Shown: positions 46,484-49,206 of the stretch, piece after piece
How the letters are laid out: every line of letters starts with the position of its first letter
Numbering within the stretch: the stretch's first letter is position 1
Assembly: GCA_019309145.1 (NCBI GenBank)
Contig: JAFDGR010000026.1
Location: 1-49,206, forward strand
Direction of reading: 5' to 3'
From: Deltaproteobacteria bacterium
Lineage (GTDB): Bacteria > Desulfobacterota > DSM-4660 > Desulfatiglandales > Desulfatiglandaceae
Length of the DNA: 49,206 nt
Notes under the pieces: generated by a model
The model's input: only the letters and a program-made list of their open reading frames with translations
Told to the model about the DNA's origin: nothing
Database searches by the model: none
Position numbers and translations under genes: made by a program

Positions 46484-47317
46484 TTAAGCTCCCTTGGCCC
46501 TTCTAAGGGCTTCGAGCATGCCCTTGTCCAGGTCTGCGCCCGTCACTTTGGTTTGTTTTGTCTGTTGCCCGCTCGGGCTTTGTCCTTTGGTTACGACCGT
46601 TTCCGTTATGTCTTCACCCTTTTTCAGGGCGAGTAGCCGTTCTTTCTCTTCGAGTTCCGCCTGAAGCCTGGCCTTCTCCGCCATGGCGTCGTCCCGCTGA
46701 ATCTCCCGGTATGCGACCATAGGGTCGCTCATCCCGGTGGGATCTTTCGCCATGTACTCTTGGATGCGCTGCTGCATTTCAGGGGTGTTGAAGTCCGGGT
46801 TTTCCCGGTAAAACTCCTCCTGCATCTTCTGGATGTCCCGCTCCTCCAGGACCTTCTGAAATTCGGCCTGGGCCGCTGTAAGGGCCTCCTGCTTGGCCTG
46901 TTGCGCTACCAGATCGAGGGACTTCTGATGGAGCTTGGCGAAGGTAGCTCCGTAATCCGGTTCGTCCGGGTCCAGTTGCGCCATTTCATCCTGGATCTTC
47001 GCTATCTCTTTGGAGTAGTCAGGGCCTTGAGGCTTACCGCTCTCTTGCCTCTTCCCTGATGCGGCGGGCTGTTGCTGGCTGGTCAACGTCTGAAGCTGTT
47101 GCTGGAAAAAGTCAGTCTGCTTACGGAGCAAACCAAGTTCGTTCCCTTGCCTGTCAAGCAGTTCCTTCATGCTTGCAAACCCTTTTTCAGCTTCCTCTTT
47201 CGTCTTCCAATCCCCCAGGTACGTTTCTCCTCCCTGCTGTCCTCCCTGGGTGCCCCCAGTCTGTTGTTCCCCGCCTTTCGGCTCAGGTTGTGCGTTGGCG
47301 TTTATCGTTTTTGACAT
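46484..47317 (-). CDS. Scaffolding protein
   Basis: MSKTINANAQPEPKGGEQQTGG..., Gln/Glu-rich coiled coil immediately upstream of MCP; start 47317 with gagag RBS, not 47437. Confidence 0.7.
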   Translation of the reverse strand: MSKTINANAQPEPKGGEQQTGGTQGGQQGGETYLGDWKTKEEAEKGFASMKELLDRQGNELGLLRKQTDFFQQQLQTLTSQQQPAASGKRQESGKPQGPDYSKEIAKIQDEMAQLDPDEPDYGATFAKLHQKSLDLVAQQAKQEALTAAQAEFQKVLEERDIQKMQEEFYRENPDFNTPEMQQRIQEYMAKDPTGMSDPMVAYREIQRDDAMAEKARLQAELEEKERLLALKKGEDITETVVTKGQSPSGQQTKQTKVTGADLDKGMLEALRRAKGA

Positions 47318-47418
47318 CACTTCTCTCCTTCCCGGGCCGCTGCAATTCGGGTTGCCCTCCCCTGTGGAGGCCCTACACAAACGGTTGTCCCGAGGTCTAA
47401 AGGGTGAAAAACAAAAAA

Positions 47419-47471
47419 AGCCCGGATTGCGTGGCACCCCACAGGGGGATGTTCTCCACTCAATCCGGGCT
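47419..47471 (-). terminator. Terminator-like hairpin upstream of scaffold gene
   Basis: AGCCCGGATTG/CAATCCGGGCT 11-bp stem; - strand T-tract TTTTTTTGTTTTT. Confidence 0.75.
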
Positions 47472-47515
47472 TCGGTTAATCTCCGATCTGTATCGGAGGT
47501 ACTAAAGAATCCGGG

Positions 47516-47746
47516 TTACAGGTTTTCGGTTGTCGTGACCTTCGGTTTACCTCTTAGTCCACCCTGGTTCACATCGAACCTGATAGTCAGGCTCCCGGTG
47601 GGCTTCTGGTCAAGCCATTCGGTCAATCTCACCCTTATCCTTTCAAGGATGACGTCAATAGCCGCCTTCTTAGGGTTGAATTGGCTATCCTGCCGCAATG
47701 ATGTTCCTCTCCTTGAGATAGCGGTTGTACTCCTGCCTGGTCTCAA
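47516..47746 (-). CDS. Small hypothetical protein (start uncertain, TTG 47697 possible)
   Basis: Partial overlap with the upstream gene end; operonic. Confidence 0.4.
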   Translation of the reverse strand: MRPGRSTTAISRRGTSLRQDSQFNPKKAAIDVILERIRVRLTEWLDQKPTGSLTIRFDVNQGGLRGKPKVTTTENL

Positions 47747-47966
47747 TCGGTCTTTCGTGATCCGGTTGGAGGACTTTCCTTGCCGAAGCTAACCATGGCA
47801 CATCAACCCCGCTATCGCAGAACGCGCCACCGTGCCCGACGGCGATGATCTTCACGGCTGGTTCCTCGCAGACAGGGCACCGAACACTTTCCGGGCACTT
47901 GTCAACGGGAAAAACCATCTCATGCCGTTTGCCGCACCCAACACATTCAAAATCGTAAAGGGGCAT
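47685..47966 (-). CDS. FmdB-like zinc-ribbon protein
   Basis: MPLYDFECVGCGKRHE...CPVCEEPAVKII. Confidence 0.7.
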   Translation of the reverse strand: MPLYDFECVGCGKRHEMVFPVDKCPESVRCPVCEEPAVKIIAVGHGGAFCDSGVDVPWLASARKVLQPDHERPIETRQEYNRYLKERNIIAAG

Positions 47967-47967
47967 C

Positions 47968-48258
47968 TCAATTCACCTTCATTATCGGGTTAGGCGGCAT
48001 TACCGCCCCCGGCCTGATGATCCTTGAGGGTTCAACCTTGCTATTCGCCTTGTTAGCGTAATGGCTCGCTAAGGCCTTCAAGCCGCCTGCAAGCATGTCA
48101 AAGACGATCTCCGGGTGGTCTATGGGGCCATGGACATTCACCGCCCCATTATCGAGCACGTTGATGTTGAGGGTTGCCCGCACGTTCACAGGGGAGGCCC
48201 CGTTGACGGCCTCCCGTTCCTTCTGTTTCCTTAACTGCTTTACTTTCTTCTCGCTCAT
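47968..48258 (-). CDS. Hypothetical phage protein
   Basis: 96 aa; operonic. Confidence 0.45.
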   Translation of the reverse strand: MSEKKVKQLRKQKEREAVNGASPVNVRATLNINVLDNGAVNVHGPIDHPEIVFDMLAGGLKALASHYANKANSKVEPSRIIRPGAVMPPNPIMKVN

Positions 48259-48282
48259 CCTGTTTATCCTCCCTTCCTATTA

Positions 48283-49206
48283 TTACATCATTGATCTGCC
48301 TGCCGCCCTTGACGCCGCCGAGATAGCAGCCGTCGGGGGTGCAGCAGCGCCGCCTTGGCCTCGGTTAATGCCTTGCCCTGGGCCGCCCTGGGGCGTAAGC
48401 AGGGCGTTTTTCAATGCCATGGCCTCCTCTTGAGACATACCCGCCTCAACCAGGATGGTTAACGCTTCATCCAACCTGGTCTCGCCCATGCGCTCTATTA
48501 TCCGGCGGTGATCGGGGAAATTGATAGCTTCGAGTAGGGCTTGCCTGTCTATGGCGTTCATCTGGTAAAGCGCCTGCGCCATCTCCTGTATCTGGAGCGA
48601 TGTCCTTGGCGTTGTGGACCCTGCTTCGACAACGTAGGAGAATCGCCGGTCAACAAAATCGGTTGCACGGAACAGCACCGGCTCATCATCAATTTCCATG
48701 ATCTCGTTTTCGGTATGGTAGTTCTGCCATAGACCTATGGCCCACCGGCTCCGCTGTTCGGCGATATAGTCGATGCTGGTTGTCTTGGCCTTCATGAGGA
48801 CCTGGTTTCGTTCCTGCAACGCTATGATGGCCGCTGCCGCCGTTATCTGCTTAGGGGCCTGGCCCCTGTCAGCATCCTCAATCTGATACACCCGATCAAA
48901 CATCTTGATGATAAGCTCTAAGACCTGGAAGAATGTCGCCGGCAGGTTAGGCACCTGCATAAACTCAATGCGGGCGTTAGGGGTTGTGGGCATTAGAACC
49001 AGGCGACCCGCCTTGGTCAGCGAGTTTTCAATCATGGCCCTGGTTATACCGCAGTTCTTTTGAATAATGAGGGGAGGCGTTATAACATTGATAACGTAAG
49101 AGATAAGCTTTGTGATGATCTTGTTGATCTTAACGATCAGGTCCCCCACCTGTTCAGCGGCGGAAAAACCCCATATCGAGATCAGGTCACGGTAACTGTT
49201 GGCCGT
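48283..49206 (-). CDS. Portal (head-tail connector) protein, C-terminal part, truncated at window edge
   Basis: Frame open to window end (TANSYRDLISIWGFSAAEQVGDL...); QITAAAAIIALQERNQVLMKAK...ENEIMEIDDEPVLFRATDF; upstream of scaffold/MCP. Confidence 0.7.
   Translation of the reverse strand, partial: TANSYRDLISIWGFSAAEQVGDLIVKINKIITKLISYVINVITPPLIIQKNCGITRAMIENSLTKAGRLVLMPTTPNARIEFMQVPNLPATFFQVLELIIKMFDRVYQIEDADRGQAPKQITAAAAIIALQERNQVLMKAKTTSIDYIAEQRSRWAIGLWQNYHTENEIMEIDDEPVLFRATDFVDRRFSYVVEAGSTTPRTSLQIQEMAQALYQMNAIDRQALLEAINFPDHRRIIERMGETRLDEALTILVEAGMSQEEAMALKNALLTPQGGPGQGINRGQGGAAAPPTAAISAASRAAGRSMM

Noticed and set aside
46484-47437. 317-aa scaffold version starting at 47437
   Set aside because: The extension reads through the terminator hairpin; MSKTINAN start at 47317 has an RBS

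Overview
The window reads as one large fragment of a temperate, probably podovirus-like phage genome. Two convergent gene blocks meet at a terminator near 8.64 kb. The + strand block (1-8610) holds recombination genes (RecT-like), small accessory genes, a tyrosine integrase, an attP-like region and a low-GC cargo segment. The - strand block (49206-8695) holds portal, scaffold, capsid, tail/fibre and internal virion proteins, a giant polyvalent protein and a lysis-like cluster. Main points: (1) next to the integrase is the 3' 51 nt of a tRNA-Val(CAC), flanked by arm-type direct repeats. Phage genes lie on both sides, so this looks like attP of an unintegrated genome. (2) Between attP and the late operon are two related elements resembling integron attC sites. 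Each overlaps the stop codon of the preceding ORF, and the second is followed by a Panacea (DUF4065) toxin-antitoxin-like pair. (3) Two adjacent ~900-aa virion-region proteins consist mostly of exact 28-residue repeats (18 and 19 in-register copies), and the neighbouring fibre protein has an exact 56-residue repeat. (4) A 3929-aa methylase/helicase/PRTase/metallopeptidase-like/ART-like polyvalent protein appears to continue to ~4.28 kaa through two compensating frame changes. (5) A stand-alone response-regulator receiver domain sits in the lysis-like cluster. All assignments come from reading sequence and motifs; no database search was run.
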